A DNA stretch of 64,000 bases from Actinomyces sp. S6-Spd3 (GCF_000758755.1 NZ_JRMV01000272.1:247856-311855), one strand, 5' to 3'; counted from the first letter of the stretch, positions 33,995 to 44,377 are shown. Translations and numbers: made by a program. The notes: generated by a model from the sequence alone, not told the origin.

Positions 33995-36900
33995 GTGCAT
34001 AACGTCGGTTCGCGCTCTATCTGGCGCCGCGCCGGTCAGATGTTGTCAGTCTTGATCGTCGCAACCCTCGTGGTTTTTGGACTGGGAAATAACCCCAGCC
34101 GCGCCGCAACTCCCGTCCTCAACGTCAGCATTACCCCGGAAAAGACTTCCTACAATTCCGGCGATACCCAGAAGTACACCGTCTCATGGTCGTGTACTTC
34201 AGTGACCGAGGACTGCGTGGACTCCGTGATTAAGGTGCGCATTCCCCATGCTGTGAACCAGGCGGGCGATGCCGTCGATAAGGCAGTTGCAGCAAACCTT
34301 GCAGCAACTGCTGCTTCGGGAACGCCTGCGGTGAGCGCGAATATCACTCGGGGAACAGCTACCACCGACGCTTACGTTACCTACAACATGGGACGTATTC
34401 CCGCGGGTAACTCCTACCAAGCTGTCATCACCTTCGAAATGCCGAACAGCTACACACCTGATCAGTCGACAGTGTCGCCCGAGGTTTCATTTACTTCGGC
34501 AGATACGACGGTGACCGACGATACGAAGGTTACTAACCACGCGGAAACTACTCTTGCTCTGACAAAGAAGAAGCCCACCGCGATCGGTCCGAAGGGTAGC
34601 AACGTTACCTATTCCTTGACACCCACGATTACCTCCGGAACGCTTGGTCCGAACCGCGGCAAGCTCGCGGTTGTCAACACCAAGCTGGTCGATAAACTGC
34701 CGAGCTGTGCTGTCTACGTCAGCGCAACTTCCCAGGGCTCAACTGATGGATCTGAGTTCACTGGAGCAGAACCGACCTACGATGCAGCGACACACTCCCT
34801 TACTTGGGATCTGGGAACAATGGTTCCGAATGTCGTGACTCTGACAATCAACGTCACGCTCAACTACCCGACGACCTGCGCAGATACGACGGTTACCAAT
34901 ACCGCAACCGTTACGGGTAGCCCCTACGGTGATCCCACGAAGACCGCAGCCGCTAATTCCTCGGTCTCGCACGACTTTGCCGACAGGGTCACCTATGGCG
35001 GTACCTTCTCCAAGAATGCCCTGCAACAGTTCAAGCGCGGTCAAAACGGCATGTGGCTCTACTGGTACAGCAACACCTCAAACATGCCGATTGTTCTTGA
35101 ATACACCGACTACCTCAGCTGCGCACTGACCTCGCCAACTGATGGATCAACCGACTGTGCGAACCCTCTGATGTTTGCTCGCGGGGCAGAACTCAACACG
35201 ACTTCTCCGGTCGAATTCACCTACTGGACCAATAAGGGCAATACGGGCACTCAAACGCTTACCGCCTCGAAGAAGTTCGATTCAACTGTCCTGGCAACAG
35301 ACGAATACATCACGAAGTTCCACTACAAGCAGACCCTGAACCCCTCGGAAAACGGACGTTTCATCGTCCAGGGCCAGATCAACGCAAAGACGCCCACGAC
35401 TGAAGCCGGGGCCGACTACGTTCGTGCCGACACGAATTCAAATGCATGGAAGGCCGGAACAGATCCCTCGTGGGTTCGCGTTCAGAACTGTGTGACCGAC
35501 CTGTCGATGAAGTCCGAAGACGGGACTCAGTCCATTGGTATTCCGGCGGATAACCTCTGTGACATCCTCCTGCTTGAGACCTCGCGTCCCTCGTACTACA
35601 ACGCAAAGTCGACCATTGCGAACTCTCAAGCAGCTCCGGGCCAGGAAGTGACCTTCTCCATCATTGCCAACAACCGGACGATGTCTGCACCGGCTCAGCC
35701 GATCATTGCCGACCTCCTTCCCTGTGGCATGACCTATGTCGAGAACTCGGTTGCGGGTGGACCACGAGGCTTCAACGCAACCGTCGACTCCTCGCGTTGG
35801 GTCACGGACGCAAGCGGATGCTCGCGCCAATTGGTGACCGTTACGTGGCCCGGCTTCAAGGGTGTTGACGCTACAGGCGTCACCTTGCGAGGCCTCGTCA
35901 CCAACAAGATGAAGCCCGGAACCTACACGAACCAGGCATTCATCTCCCCTGCAGAGCGCGAATACCAGAACGCTGATCCCTGCTTCTACTCGGGCACCAC
36001 CGATATCTACGACATCAATGCCAATGGCTCTGTCACCGATAAGGTCTGTCCCGTAACCTCAGGCATGAGCGTCAACGAGCTGGCTGCAGCAGGCGTTGTT
36101 CTTGAGAGCCTCGGCTCAGTCCCCGGCTCGGTGTACATGAAGTACAACGACGGCACCTCACTGATCCGTCAGGGTGAAAACGGCACCTTCCGCATCACCC
36201 CGACCAACACCGGTAACGCCAACCTGTCGGATATGACCGTCTACGGCACCCTGCCGCACGTCGGCGACACGGCAGTTCGCACCAGTGCAAGCCGTGGTTC
36301 CGAGTGGGCACCCATCATGACCGGACCGATCCAAGTCCAAGCCGGAGATGGAATTGACCCCTCTCAGGTCAGCATCGAGTACTCGACCTCGTACAACCCT
36401 TGCCGTGGTGAGGTCATGGAACGCGGAAAGGCCAAGGCTGACGGACCTGCTGGATGCGATAACAACTGGACCTCGAACCCGGCTTCGTGGAGCGACGTTA
36501 AGTCTTACCGCATCTACATCAACGGCAAGACCACCCCGATCGAGGGTGGCGCATCGATCCCCCTGATCGTCCCGATTAAGGCTCCCGATAACGCCAATGG
36601 TGTGGCCTACGAATCGGTTGCAATCGCAGCAACCCAGGCTTCCTCGAACCAGGCGGTCTTCCCCAGCGAACCCTTCAAGGTCGCCATCGCCTCGGCCTTC
36701 GACGTGGCACTCAACAAGAGCGTTACTTCCGATGCCTCGGCTCTCTCGCCCGGCGATGAAGTGACCTTCCGTGTCGACGCCGCAAACACGGGTCAGGGCC
36801 TGTCCGCGAACACCAAGGTTTCGGAGAAGCTGCCTGACGGCGTCACCTTCGTGAAGTCCGAATCCTTCATGTGTCCCACCGGCTACGTGTCGGGTACCCC

Positions 36901-39900
36901 GGATGCGTGCGAGGCCGGTGCTGCGGCCGGCACTTACGACGTGAATAGCGGAGTGTGGACCATTGGCGACCTGACCGCGGGAAGCCACGCCTCGCTGTAC
37001 GTGACAGTTCGCTTGAATGACGGAACCGATGGCAAGACCATCACCAACAACGTCGAATTCAAGGACCTGCCTCCCTACGACGTCAACCTGAACAACAACA
37101 AGGCAAGCACGTCGATCACCGTCAAGCATCGCCTCGCAGGCAAGGTGTACTTCGATAAGAATGACTCCTCGTCCTACACCGCCGGTGAAGAGGGCTTCAA
37201 CGGTGTGACCGTGAACCTCGTGGACGCAGCCGGAGCAGTTGTTGCCACCACCACGACTGACGCGGATGGTAATTACTCCTTCGCTAAGCTTGGCGCAGGC
37301 ACCTACACGGTGAAGGTCGTCAAGGATGGCGATCTCGCCAACCTGACTCAGACCGAAGACCCTGATGGCACGAAGGACAATGCCTCCGGTGCAATCACAC
37401 TCAACGCGGACAACCCCGTTCGTGAGAACGTGAACTTCGGTTACGTGAAGAAGCATGCGATCTCGGGCAACATCTACCAGGATGAAAACCGCGATAAGAC
37501 GAAGAACGGGGATGACATCAACCTCTCCGGCGTGACTGTCACCCTAGTCGACGGCTCGGGCAACGTTGTCGCAACCACCACCACTGACGCCTCGGGAAAT
37601 TACAACTTCCCCGGCCTGCTGGACGGTACTTACACGGTCAAGGTGGATACGACGGGCAAGCTCGCTGGCTTCGAGCAGACCGAAGATCCCAGCGGTGCGG
37701 CAAACTCGCAGTCCAACCCCATTACCTTCACGCGTAATGATCCGGATGTCGCCGATGTGAACTTCGGTTACGCAAAGAACTACACCGTGACTGGTTCGGT
37801 CTACTACGACAAGGACCGTAACTCGTCGATGGGTACGGGCGAGCAGGGATTCGGCGGGATCACCGTCAACCTGCTGGATAAGGATGGAAACATCGCCGCC
37901 ACCACCACGACTGCGGCCGATGGTTCTTACTCCTTCGGCAAGCTTCCTGCAGGAAAGTACTCTGTGGAGGTTGAGCAGTCTGACCTGCTCAAGAAGCTGG
38001 AGCAGACCCAGAACTCGACTGCACAGTTCACCCTGAACAACGCCAGCCCCTCCAAGGACAAGGTCGATTTCGGCTTCGCAACCAACTACACCCTCAAGGG
38101 CACGGTCTACCGCGATGGCAATCGCTCCGAGGCGCTGGATGCTGGCGAGAAGCTCTACCAGGGCGTGACTGTCGAACTGCTGAACTCGACAGGTAACGTT
38201 GTGGCCACCACGACCACCGATGCGCAGGGCGCCTACAAGTTCCAGAACTTGGAAGCGGGCGACTACAAGCTTCGCGTCGTCAAGGATGGAGCGTTGGCTG
38301 ATCTGGTTCAGACCGAGGATCCGGATGGAACCGCGGACAATACCTCTGGCGTGTACACGCTCAAGCTTGAGGATCCGATCCACGAGAACATCAACTTCGG
38401 TTACGTTTCCAACAACACTATTGAGGGAAGCGTCTACCGCGATGACTCGCGCAACGGTAGCCAGAACGGCAACGAGCCGGGCTACACCGGAGTCACCGTT
38501 CAGCTGCTGGATAAGGACGGCACCGTTATCTCGACCGTGACGACCGATGCCAATGGCCACTACTCCTTCTCCAACCTGCCCGATGGCGACTACTCCATCA
38601 AGGTTGTGAAGGATGGTGCGCTCACGGATACCGAGCAGACTGAGGATCCGGACGGAACTAAGGACAACGCCTCGGAAAAGATCACTCTGAGCGAGGCCAC
38701 CCCGAAGAAGTCTGGCGTGAACTTCGGTTACGTTCCGGACTACTCGATCGCCGGTAACATCTACCGCGATTCGAACCGCTCCGAATCCAAGGACGCAAGC
38801 GAAACTGTCTTCCAGGGGGTCACCGTCAACCTGGTTGATGCCTCGGGCAACATCGTTGCAACGACGACGACCGACGCTGACGGAAACTACTCCTTCTCCA
38901 AGCTGCCTGCCGGTGACTACACCGTGAAGGTCGTCAAGGATGGCGCCATCAAGGATATGGACCAGACTGAGGACCCGGATGGAACCAAGGACAACGCCTC
39001 GGGGAAGATTTCAATCGGTGCGGACAACCCGACCCAGACCGGTGTGAACTTCGGATACAACCCGAACAACATCATCAAGGGTTCGGTCTACCGCGACGAT
39101 AACCGTTCCTCTTCCCTGAACTCCGGCGAAGAGGGCTACGAAGGCCAGACCGTTCAGCTGCTGGATGAAAACGGCAACGTCATTGCGACGACTCAGACCG
39201 GCGCGGATGGCAGCTACTCCTTCGAGCACCTGGCCGATGGCACCTACTCGGTGAAGGTTGTCAAGGACGGCGCCCTTGCGGATACCGAGCAGACCGAGGA
39301 CCCGGATGGTACGAAGGACAATGCCTCCGAGCCCATTACCCTGGATCCGACCCAGAGCGTGAAGGAAGGCGTTAATTTCGGTTACGTTCCGGATTACTCG
39401 CTCTCCGGCACGATTTACCGCGATGGAAACCGCAGTGCCTCCCATGATTCCACCGAGAATCCCTACGCGGGTGTCACTGTGAACCTGCTGGATTCGACGG
39501 GCAATGTTGTGGCGACAACGACGACGGATGCCAACGGCGCCTACAGCTTCTCCAAGCTGCCCGCCGGTGACTACCGCGTCAAGGTTGATACGACCGGAAC
39601 GCTCAAGGGCCTGGACCAGACTGAGGATCCCGACGGCGTCGCGGATTCGACCTCTGGAACGATCTCCCTGAACAACGCGAACCGCACTCAAAGCGGTGTG
39701 AACTTCGGTTACATCGAGAACAACTCGATCAGCGGCACGATCTTCCGTGACGAGGCCCGCAACGGCGTCAAGGATCCCAGCGATCCCGGCTTCCCCTCGG
39801 TCAAGGTGACCTTGCTTGATGAGAACGGAAACGTCGTGGAGACCACCACCACGGATTCCAACGGCGCGTACAAGTTCTCGCACCTGCCCGATGGCAAGTA

Positions 39901-40213
39901 CCGCGTGAAGGTTGATACGACCGGTGTCTTGAACGGCCTCGAGGTCACTCTTGATCCCGATACGCTCAAGGATTCTCAGTCCGAGCTGATCGAGCTTGGT
40001 GAGTCGAACCCGACCGTTGAGAACGTTGACTTCGGATACATGGAGAAGGAAGTTCCTCCGGCTCCGCAGCCCGCTAAGCAGCCGAACCCGAAGGCTGTGC
40101 CCTCGAAGTTGGCGCGTACCGGCGCTGAGTCCGGGGTCCTGGGCTGGGGTGTTGCCGCAATGATTGCCGGTGGTGCGCTCCTTGCACTCCGTCGCCGAGG
40201 CCGCATCTCCTAA
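33995..40213 (+). CDS. Giant LARTG-anchored surface adhesin with nine SdrD-B-like repeats
   Basis: A 2072-residue cell-wall protein. Order: signal peptide (about 1-38, cleavage near SRA-A); a region of about 1000 residues with several Ig-like/DUF11-type beta domains (for example ALNKSVTSDASALSPGDEV near 905); nine tandem SdrD-B-like modules from residue 1045 to 2018; a short Pro-rich linker; then LARTG, a hydrophobic helix and RRRGRIS. Each module starts with a G-(S/T/N)-(V/I)-(Y/F)-x-D pattern, has a central VATTTTDADGNYSF-like strand, and ends in NFGY; Asp/Asn-rich loops could bind calcium. LAXTG suits a class E sortase. Probably an adhesin for host or co-aggregation partners (inference). 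The GTG at 33995 has AGGAG well spaced upstream. A terminator follows at 40256. Confidence 0.9.
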   Translation: MHNVGSRSIWRRAGQMLSVLIVATLVVFGLGNNPSRAATPVLNVSITPEKTSYNSGDTQKYTVSWSCTSVTEDCVDSVIKVRIPHAVNQAGDAVDKAVAANLAATAASGTPAVSANITRGTATTDAYVTYNMGRIPAGNSYQAVITFEMPNSYTPDQSTVSPEVSFTSADTTVTDDTKVTNHAETTLALTKKKPTAIGPKGSNVTYSLTPTITSGTLGPNRGKLAVVNTKLVDKLPSCAVYVSATSQGSTDGSEFTGAEPTYDAATHSLTWDLGTMVPNVVTLTINVTLNYPTTCADTTVTNTATVTGSPYGDPTKTAAANSSVSHDFADRVTYGGTFSKNALQQFKRGQNGMWLYWYSNTSNMPIVLEYTDYLSCALTSPTDGSTDCANPLMFARGAELNTTSPVEFTYWTNKGNTGTQTLTASKKFDSTVLATDEYITKFHYKQTLNPSENGRFIVQGQINAKTPTTEAGADYVRADTNSNAWKAGTDPSWVRVQNCVTDLSMKSEDGTQSIGIPADNLCDILLLETSRPSYYNAKSTIANSQAAPGQEVTFSIIANNRTMSAPAQPIIADLLPCGMTYVENSVAGGPRGFNATVDSSRWVTDASGCSRQLVTVTWPGFKGVDATGVTLRGLVTNKMKPGTYTNQAFISPAEREYQNADPCFYSGTTDIYDINANGSVTDKVCPVTSGMSVNELAAAGVVLESLGSVPGSVYMKYNDGTSLIRQGENGTFRITPTNTGNANLSDMTVYGTLPHVGDTAVRTSASRGSEWAPIMTGPIQVQAGDGIDPSQVSIEYSTSYNPCRGEVMERGKAKADGPAGCDNNWTSNPASWSDVKSYRIYINGKTTPIEGGASIPLIVPIKAPDNANGVAYESVAIAATQASSNQAVFPSEPFKVAIASAFDVALNKSVTSDASALSPGDEVTFRVDAANTGQGLSANTKVSEKLPDGVTFVKSESFMCPTGYVSGTPDACEAGAAAGTYDVNSGVWTIGDLTAGSHASLYVTVRLNDGTDGKTITNNVEFKDLPPYDVNLNNNKASTSITVKHRLAGKVYFDKNDSSSYTAGEEGFNGVTVNLVDAAGAVVATTTTDADGNYSFAKLGAGTYTVKVVKDGDLANLTQTEDPDGTKDNASGAITLNADNPVRENVNFGYVKKHAISGNIYQDENRDKTKNGDDINLSGVTVTLVDGSGNVVATTTTDASGNYNFPGLLDGTYTVKVDTTGKLAGFEQTEDPSGAANSQSNPITFTRNDPDVADVNFGYAKNYTVTGSVYYDKDRNSSMGTGEQGFGGITVNLLDKDGNIAATTTTAADGSYSFGKLPAGKYSVEVEQSDLLKKLEQTQNSTAQFTLNNASPSKDKVDFGFATNYTLKGTVYRDGNRSEALDAGEKLYQGVTVELLNSTGNVVATTTTDAQGAYKFQNLEAGDYKLRVVKDGALADLVQTEDPDGTADNTSGVYTLKLEDPIHENINFGYVSNNTIEGSVYRDDSRNGSQNGNEPGYTGVTVQLLDKDGTVISTVTTDANGHYSFSNLPDGDYSIKVVKDGALTDTEQTEDPDGTKDNASEKITLSEATPKKSGVNFGYVPDYSIAGNIYRDSNRSESKDASETVFQGVTVNLVDASGNIVATTTTDADGNYSFSKLPAGDYTVKVVKDGAIKDMDQTEDPDGTKDNASGKISIGADNPTQTGVNFGYNPNNIIKGSVYRDDNRSSSLNSGEEGYEGQTVQLLDENGNVIATTQTGADGSYSFEHLADGTYSVKVVKDGALADTEQTEDPDGTKDNASEPITLDPTQSVKEGVNFGYVPDYSLSGTIYRDGNRSASHDSTENPYAGVTVNLLDSTGNVVATTTTDANGAYSFSKLPAGDYRVKVDTTGTLKGLDQTEDPDGVADSTSGTISLNNANRTQSGVNFGYIENNSISGTIFRDEARNGVKDPSDPGFPSVKVTLLDENGNVVETTTTDSNGAYKFSHLPDGKYRVKVDTTGVLNGLEVTLDPDTLKDSQSELIELGESNPTVENVDFGYMEKEVPPAPQPAKQPNPKAVPSKLARTGAESGVLGWGVAAMIAGGALLALRRRGRIS
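37127..40048 (+). repeat. Nine tandem in-frame coding repeats, 327 bp each (one of 306 bp)
   Basis: Units start at 37127, 37454, 37781, 38087, 38414, 38741, 39068, 39395 and 39722 and end at 40048. Eight are exactly 327 bp (109 residues); only the third is 306 bp. Blocks such as GACCGAGGATCCGGATGGAA-like stretches recur with few differences, pointing to recent duplication or gene conversion. Confidence 0.9.
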
Positions 40214-40255
40214 TGCGCGTTGTCGCCGCTGAGTCGGTGGCATAGACGTGAGTCG

Positions 40256-40296
40256 GTGGAGGTCCAAGTGGGAAACTACTTGGGCCTCCACTTTTA
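40256..40296 (+). terminator. Terminator of the adhesin gene
   Basis: A 14-bp stem with one mismatch (40256-40269 with 40278-40291) followed by TTTT, between the adhesin stop and dnaX. Confidence 0.85.
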
Positions 40297-40371
40297 TGAT
40301 TTTTGCGGTGTTCTTGCGGCTTGGGGCGAAAACAGGACGCAAATGAGCGCGCGGGGCCGTAAAGTTCAAGT

Positions 40372-43020
40372 GTGACGACAGCTCTTTATCGCCGGTACAG
40401 GCCCGATACCTTCGAACAGGTCATCGGTCAGGAACACGTGACCGAACCTCTTCGTGCGGCTCTTCGCGCCCACAGGGTGAATCATGCGTACTTGTTTTCT
40501 GGCCCTCGTGGGTGTGGCAAGACAACCTCTGCGCGTATTTTGGCGCGCTGCCTGAACTGCGCTGAAGGCCCAACGGACACTCCCTGCGGCCAGTGTGAGT
40601 CCTGTCGTGAACTGGCAACTGGTGGCCCGGGTTCGCTTGATGTTGTCGAAATCGACGCCGCCTCCCACGGTGGTGTGGATGATGCGCGTGACCTACGTGA
40701 GCGCGCTACTTTTGCACCGGTGCGTGACCGCTACAAGGTCTTCATCATCGATGAAGCCCACATGGTCAGCCCCCAGGGCTTCAATGCTCTGCTTAAGCTC
40801 GTGGAAGAGCCGCCCGAGCACGTGAAGTTCATCTTCGCAACGACCGAACCCGAACGCGTGATCGGAACCATTCGTTCCCGCACGCATCACTATCCTTTCC
40901 GCCTGGTACCACCGGATATCTTGGAGCCCTATCTGCATACCCTGTGCGATGAGGAGAACATCCGCGTCGGTGAAGGTGTTTTGCCTCTGGTTATTCGCGC
41001 TGGTGGCGGTTCTGTACGTGACTCGCTATCCGTGCTGGATCAGCTCATGGCCGGCGCTATCGAGGGTGAAATCGCGTATAAGACCGCAGTTGCACTGCTT
41101 GGTTACACGGATACCGCGCTTTTGGATGAGAGCGTTGATGCTCTTGCCGGTGGTGATGGAAGCGCAGCGTATCGCGTCATTGAAAAAATGGTGTCCTCGG
41201 GTCATGATCCGCGTCGTTTTGTTGAGGATTTCCTCCAACGTCTACGCGACCTGCTGATCATCGCCGTTGCGGGTGACGGCGCCAGTGATGTTCTGGTTGG
41301 CACCCCACACGATCAATTTGAACGCATGAGCATCCAGGCAAAGAACTGGGGTACCCAGGCGCTCTCGCGCGCCGCTGATCTGACCGATCAGGCTTTGCGT
41401 TCTATGACGGGTGCAACCTCGCCCAGGCTTCAACTTGAACTCTTGATCGGCCGAATCTTGGTACCCGCCCCAAGCGCACACTCTGATGCCGGATACGTTG
41501 CTTCCGCGCAAGGGCAGCCTGGTGGAGGCTCTGGTCCGCTTTCTGGCGGAGTTGGCCTCGTTGGGGGAGGGGCGCCTGCAGAAAAGCCTGCGGGTGCGGG
41601 TTCTTTTGGTGCTCGCCAAGCGCGTGAGGCCTTGGCTCGAAAGAAGGCCGAAAAGAGTGGGGAGCAGGGCGCTCCTCAGGATCAGCCGCAGACTCAGATT
41701 CAGCCCCAGTCCGTTCCCGAAGCTCGCGCGGAATCCCCTGCTTCTTCCGGTGGCTGGGAAGTCGCTCAGCCGGCGCAGCGTGGGGGAGACGGCCCTGCGC
41801 CTCAGGCAGCGCAGCGTCAGGCCGAACAGCATGCTCCGGTTCCCCAGCAGCGCTCGCCCAAGCATGATTCGAATCAGCCCGAGGCCCCCGCACAGGCCTC
41901 TACTCCCACCCCCGCTGCTACTCCCGCGCCGGCCCCGAGCCGCTCTGCTGGAGCAGCTGCAGGTGCTGACCTCATCCGCCAGCGTTGGGGCGATGTCGTT
42001 GAACGCCTCGCGACCCACAGCAGGGTTGTGTGGAGTTTGCTCTCGCAAAATGGGCAATTGGGTGCCGTTGATGGGGATCAATTGGTACTGCTCTTCCCCA
42101 GTCAGGGAATGGTTGCCAGCTTCACCAATGGCGGCAAAGCCCAAATCGTTGAAGAAACAATTTATGATGTCCTCGGTATTCGCCTGAATGTCAGTGCACA
42201 GGTTGGACAAGCAGGTGGTGGCCCGGCGGTTTCAACGCCTTCAGCCAACGCGCATGCCGCAGCTACGCCGCCCACGCAGGGAGCTGGCCAGCAGTCGGTA
42301 CCCCAGCGTGGTGGGCAGCGCCCCGAAGCTGAGCATCGCGCCGAGGCCCCGCAGGAAGCCCCCGTTTGGCAGGTTGCAACGCCTCCGGAGTCCCCGGAAA
42401 ACGCGCCCACGCAGGGATTGCGTGTTCCAGCTCAGCCGATTGACGCAACGCAGCCCTATGACCCGCAGTCGCCCGCGTCTTACGATTGGCGCACCCAGGA
42501 GCCGCCCCCTTTTGATCCCGGCGAAGACACCGATGAAGACGGCGACGCAGAATTCGAAGCGCCTGCTGCCTCGCAGCACGTGTCACAGCCAACGTCAAAG
42601 CCAGCGGCTTCTCAGGACAGTGCACTCGACCAGCCTGAAGACGACGAAGACGAATCAGAGTCTTTCGAGCCGACCGCGGGATGGAGTGAGGCGGTCATTC
42701 AGCCGCCCAGTTTTGATCCCGAAGAAGAAGAATCGGCGCCCCAGGTTCCTGCTTTTGCAGAGGTAACTCCCTTGCCCTCGCAGCGCTTTGCTGCAGTGAG
42801 TGCGCGAGAGGAAACGGACGAGAGCGACGCAGAAGAGGCCTCGCCGGAAACGGAGGATGAACCCTTCGAAGCGCCCACTGTGTCCGCTGCAGAAGACGAC
42901 AGTGCCAGCATCGATGATGAGGACATGTCCGAGTCGAATCTCTTCGGGATTCCCGCGGTTTTGGATATTCTGGGCGGAACCATCATTGAACAGAAGGCTG
43001 ACGACCAGGGAGGGTGGTGA
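40372..43020 (+). CDS. dnaX: DNA polymerase III subunits gamma and tau
   Basis: An 882-residue clamp-loader subunit. The AAA+ domain has Walker A GPRGCGKT (residues 44-51), a zinc finger with the CLNC ... CGQCESC cysteines (60-78), and Walker B IDEAH near 125. Domain III runs to about residue 370. The remaining 500 residues are a Pro/Gln/Glu-rich, probably disordered tail with one conserved folded stretch near 530-620 (RWGDVVERLATHSRVVWSLL). The start is a GTG at 40372 beginning TTALYRRYRP, the usual N-terminus. recR follows after 3 bp. Confidence 0.95.
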   Translation: MTTALYRRYRPDTFEQVIGQEHVTEPLRAALRAHRVNHAYLFSGPRGCGKTTSARILARCLNCAEGPTDTPCGQCESCRELATGGPGSLDVVEIDAASHGGVDDARDLRERATFAPVRDRYKVFIIDEAHMVSPQGFNALLKLVEEPPEHVKFIFATTEPERVIGTIRSRTHHYPFRLVPPDILEPYLHTLCDEENIRVGEGVLPLVIRAGGGSVRDSLSVLDQLMAGAIEGEIAYKTAVALLGYTDTALLDESVDALAGGDGSAAYRVIEKMVSSGHDPRRFVEDFLQRLRDLLIIAVAGDGASDVLVGTPHDQFERMSIQAKNWGTQALSRAADLTDQALRSMTGATSPRLQLELLIGRILVPAPSAHSDAGYVASAQGQPGGGSGPLSGGVGLVGGGAPAEKPAGAGSFGARQAREALARKKAEKSGEQGAPQDQPQTQIQPQSVPEARAESPASSGGWEVAQPAQRGGDGPAPQAAQRQAEQHAPVPQQRSPKHDSNQPEAPAQASTPTPAATPAPAPSRSAGAAAGADLIRQRWGDVVERLATHSRVVWSLLSQNGQLGAVDGDQLVLLFPSQGMVASFTNGGKAQIVEETIYDVLGIRLNVSAQVGQAGGGPAVSTPSANAHAAATPPTQGAGQQSVPQRGGQRPEAEHRAEAPQEAPVWQVATPPESPENAPTQGLRVPAQPIDATQPYDPQSPASYDWRTQEPPPFDPGEDTDEDGDAEFEAPAASQHVSQPTSKPAASQDSALDQPEDDEDESESFEPTAGWSEAVIQPPSFDPEEEESAPQVPAFAEVTPLPSQRFAAVSAREETDESDAEEASPETEDEPFEAPTVSAAEDDSASIDDEDMSESNLFGIPAVLDILGGTIIEQKADDQGGW

Positions 43021-43023
43021 CGC

Positions 43024-43620
43024 GTGTACGAAGGAGCTCTTCAAGATCTCATTGATGAACTTGGCCAGCTTCCCGGGGTTGGGCCAAAGAGCGCACAACG
43101 CATGGCTTTGCATCTTCTCGAGGCCGAACCTGAGGACGTCGAGCGCTTGACCACCGCGATCAACGCGGTGCGAAACCAGGTCAAGCATTGCTCGGTGTGT
43201 GGGAATCTCACCGAAGACGATGAATGCTCGATTTGCCGCGATCCGCGCCGCGATCCCAGCATTATCTGCGTCGTGCAGGAACCGAAGGATATTCAGGCGA
43301 TTGAGAACTCTCGGGTTTTCCGCGGGCGCTATCACGTGCTGGGTGGAGCCATTGACCCGATCCACGGAATTGGCCCTGATCAACTCAGGATTCGCCAGCT
43401 CTTGGGGCGTCTCTCTGACGGTGTCGTTCAGGAAATCATCATTGCAACGAACCCGAATATCGAAGGGGAAGCGACGGCCTCGTATCTGGCCAGAACCCTG
43501 TCCACTATTGGCGTGACAACAACGCGTCTGGCCATGGGGCTACCCGTGGGCGGTGACCTCGAATACGCGGATTCCATTACCTTGGGCCGGGCAATGGAAG
43601 GCCGACGCAATATGTCCTGA
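43024..43620 (+). CDS. recR: Recombination protein RecR
   Basis: A 198-residue recombination mediator that helps load RecA on gapped DNA with RecF/RecO. In order: helix-hairpin-helix [17 protein letters not shown] (about 17-33), the four-cysteine zinc finger CSVC...CSIC (about 57-72), the Toprim domain with CVVQEPKD near 82-89, and the Walker B-like C-terminus. The start is a GTG at 43024, 3 bp after dnaX, so the two form an operon. The small ybaB gene often found between dnaX and recR is absent here. Confidence 0.95.
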   Translation: MYEGALQDLIDELGQLPGVGPKSAQRMALHLLEAEPEDVERLTTAINAVRNQVKHCSVCGNLTEDDECSICRDPRRDPSIICVVQEPKDIQAIENSRVFRGRYHVLGGAIDPIHGIGPDQLRIRQLLGRLSDGVVQEIIIATNPNIEGEATASYLARTLSTIGVTTTRLAMGLPVGGDLEYADSITLGRAMEGRRNMS

Positions 43621-43651
43621 ACGTCGACGGAAACTGTGAAAGGATCTTGAC

Positions 43652-44377
43652 GTGAGTACTTCAGAATCCAACTTCATCCGCCCCGATGGGACGCCCGCGC
43701 GCATTCTTGTCGTCGACGATGAATCCGTCCTCGCTGAGCTCTTGGGATCGGCCTTGAGGCACCAGGGCTGGGAGACAAAGACCGCAGCCAATGGCTGGGA
43801 AGCCTTGGATAAGGCCGATACTTTTGACCCCGATGTCGTCGTCTTGGATATCCAGATGCCCGGCCTTGACGGGATGGAAACCTTGGAACGCCTGCGTAAG
43901 CGCAAGCCCCATCTTCCGGTCCTGTTCCTGACGGCTCGTGACGCGGTTGCGGATCGCGTTGCCGGACTGCGCGCCGGTGCCGATGACTATGTGACGAAGC
44001 CCTTTGACTTGGATGAAGTCACCGCGCGAATCGATGCGCTGCTTCGCCGGTCTGGAATGGCTTCGGTTACCGCTGAACGTGTTCTGACCGTTGGTGACCT
44101 GACCCTGGATGAAGACTCGCATGATGTTGCACGTGGTGGTGAAGCTATCACGCTCACGAACACCGAATTCGAGCTGCTGCGGTACTTCATGGAAAACCCG
44201 AACGTTGTCTTGTCGAAGTCACAGATCCTCGATCGCGTGTGGTCCTACGATTTTGGTGGTCAGGCGAACATCGTCGAGCTCTACATTTCGTATTTGCGCA
44301 AGAAGATCGACGCTGGGCGTGACCCCATGATTCATACGGTCAGGGGAGCCGGTTATATCCTCAGGCCCGCCTCCTAG
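43652..44377 (+). CDS. OmpR/PhoB-family response regulator
   Basis: A 241-residue response regulator. The receiver domain has the acidic pair VDDE near 21-24, the phospho-acceptor Asp66 in VVVLDIQMPG, the LTAR switch and the KPFD lysine near 118. The C-terminal winged helix (about 145-238) ends RKKIDAGRDPMIHTVRGAGYIL, typical of OmpR/PhoB. AGGA lies about 8 bases before the GTG start. The cognate sensor kinase follows after 8 bp. It lies 31 bp behind recR and may also be read from the dnaX promoter. Confidence 0.93.
   Translation: MSTSESNFIRPDGTPARILVVDDESVLAELLGSALRHQGWETKTAANGWEALDKADTFDPDVVVLDIQMPGLDGMETLERLRKRKPHLPVLFLTARDAVADRVAGLRAGADDYVTKPFDLDEVTARIDALLRRSGMASVTAERVLTVGDLTLDEDSHDVARGGEAITLTNTEFELLRYFMENPNVVLSKSQILDRVWSYDFGGQANIVELYISYLRKKIDAGRDPMIHTVRGAGYILRPAS

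Noticed and set aside
37127..40048. Regular repeats considered as a CRISPR or minisatellite array
   Set aside because: The unit is 327 bp, fully in frame and protein-coding, with no spacer structure.
36158..40369. Long minus-strand open frames (432, 338 and 452 codons) opposite the adhesin repeats
   Set aside because: They are antisense shadows of a repeated, codon-biased gene. They carry no domain motifs or ribosome binding sites, and their apparent internal repeats only mirror the adhesin modules.
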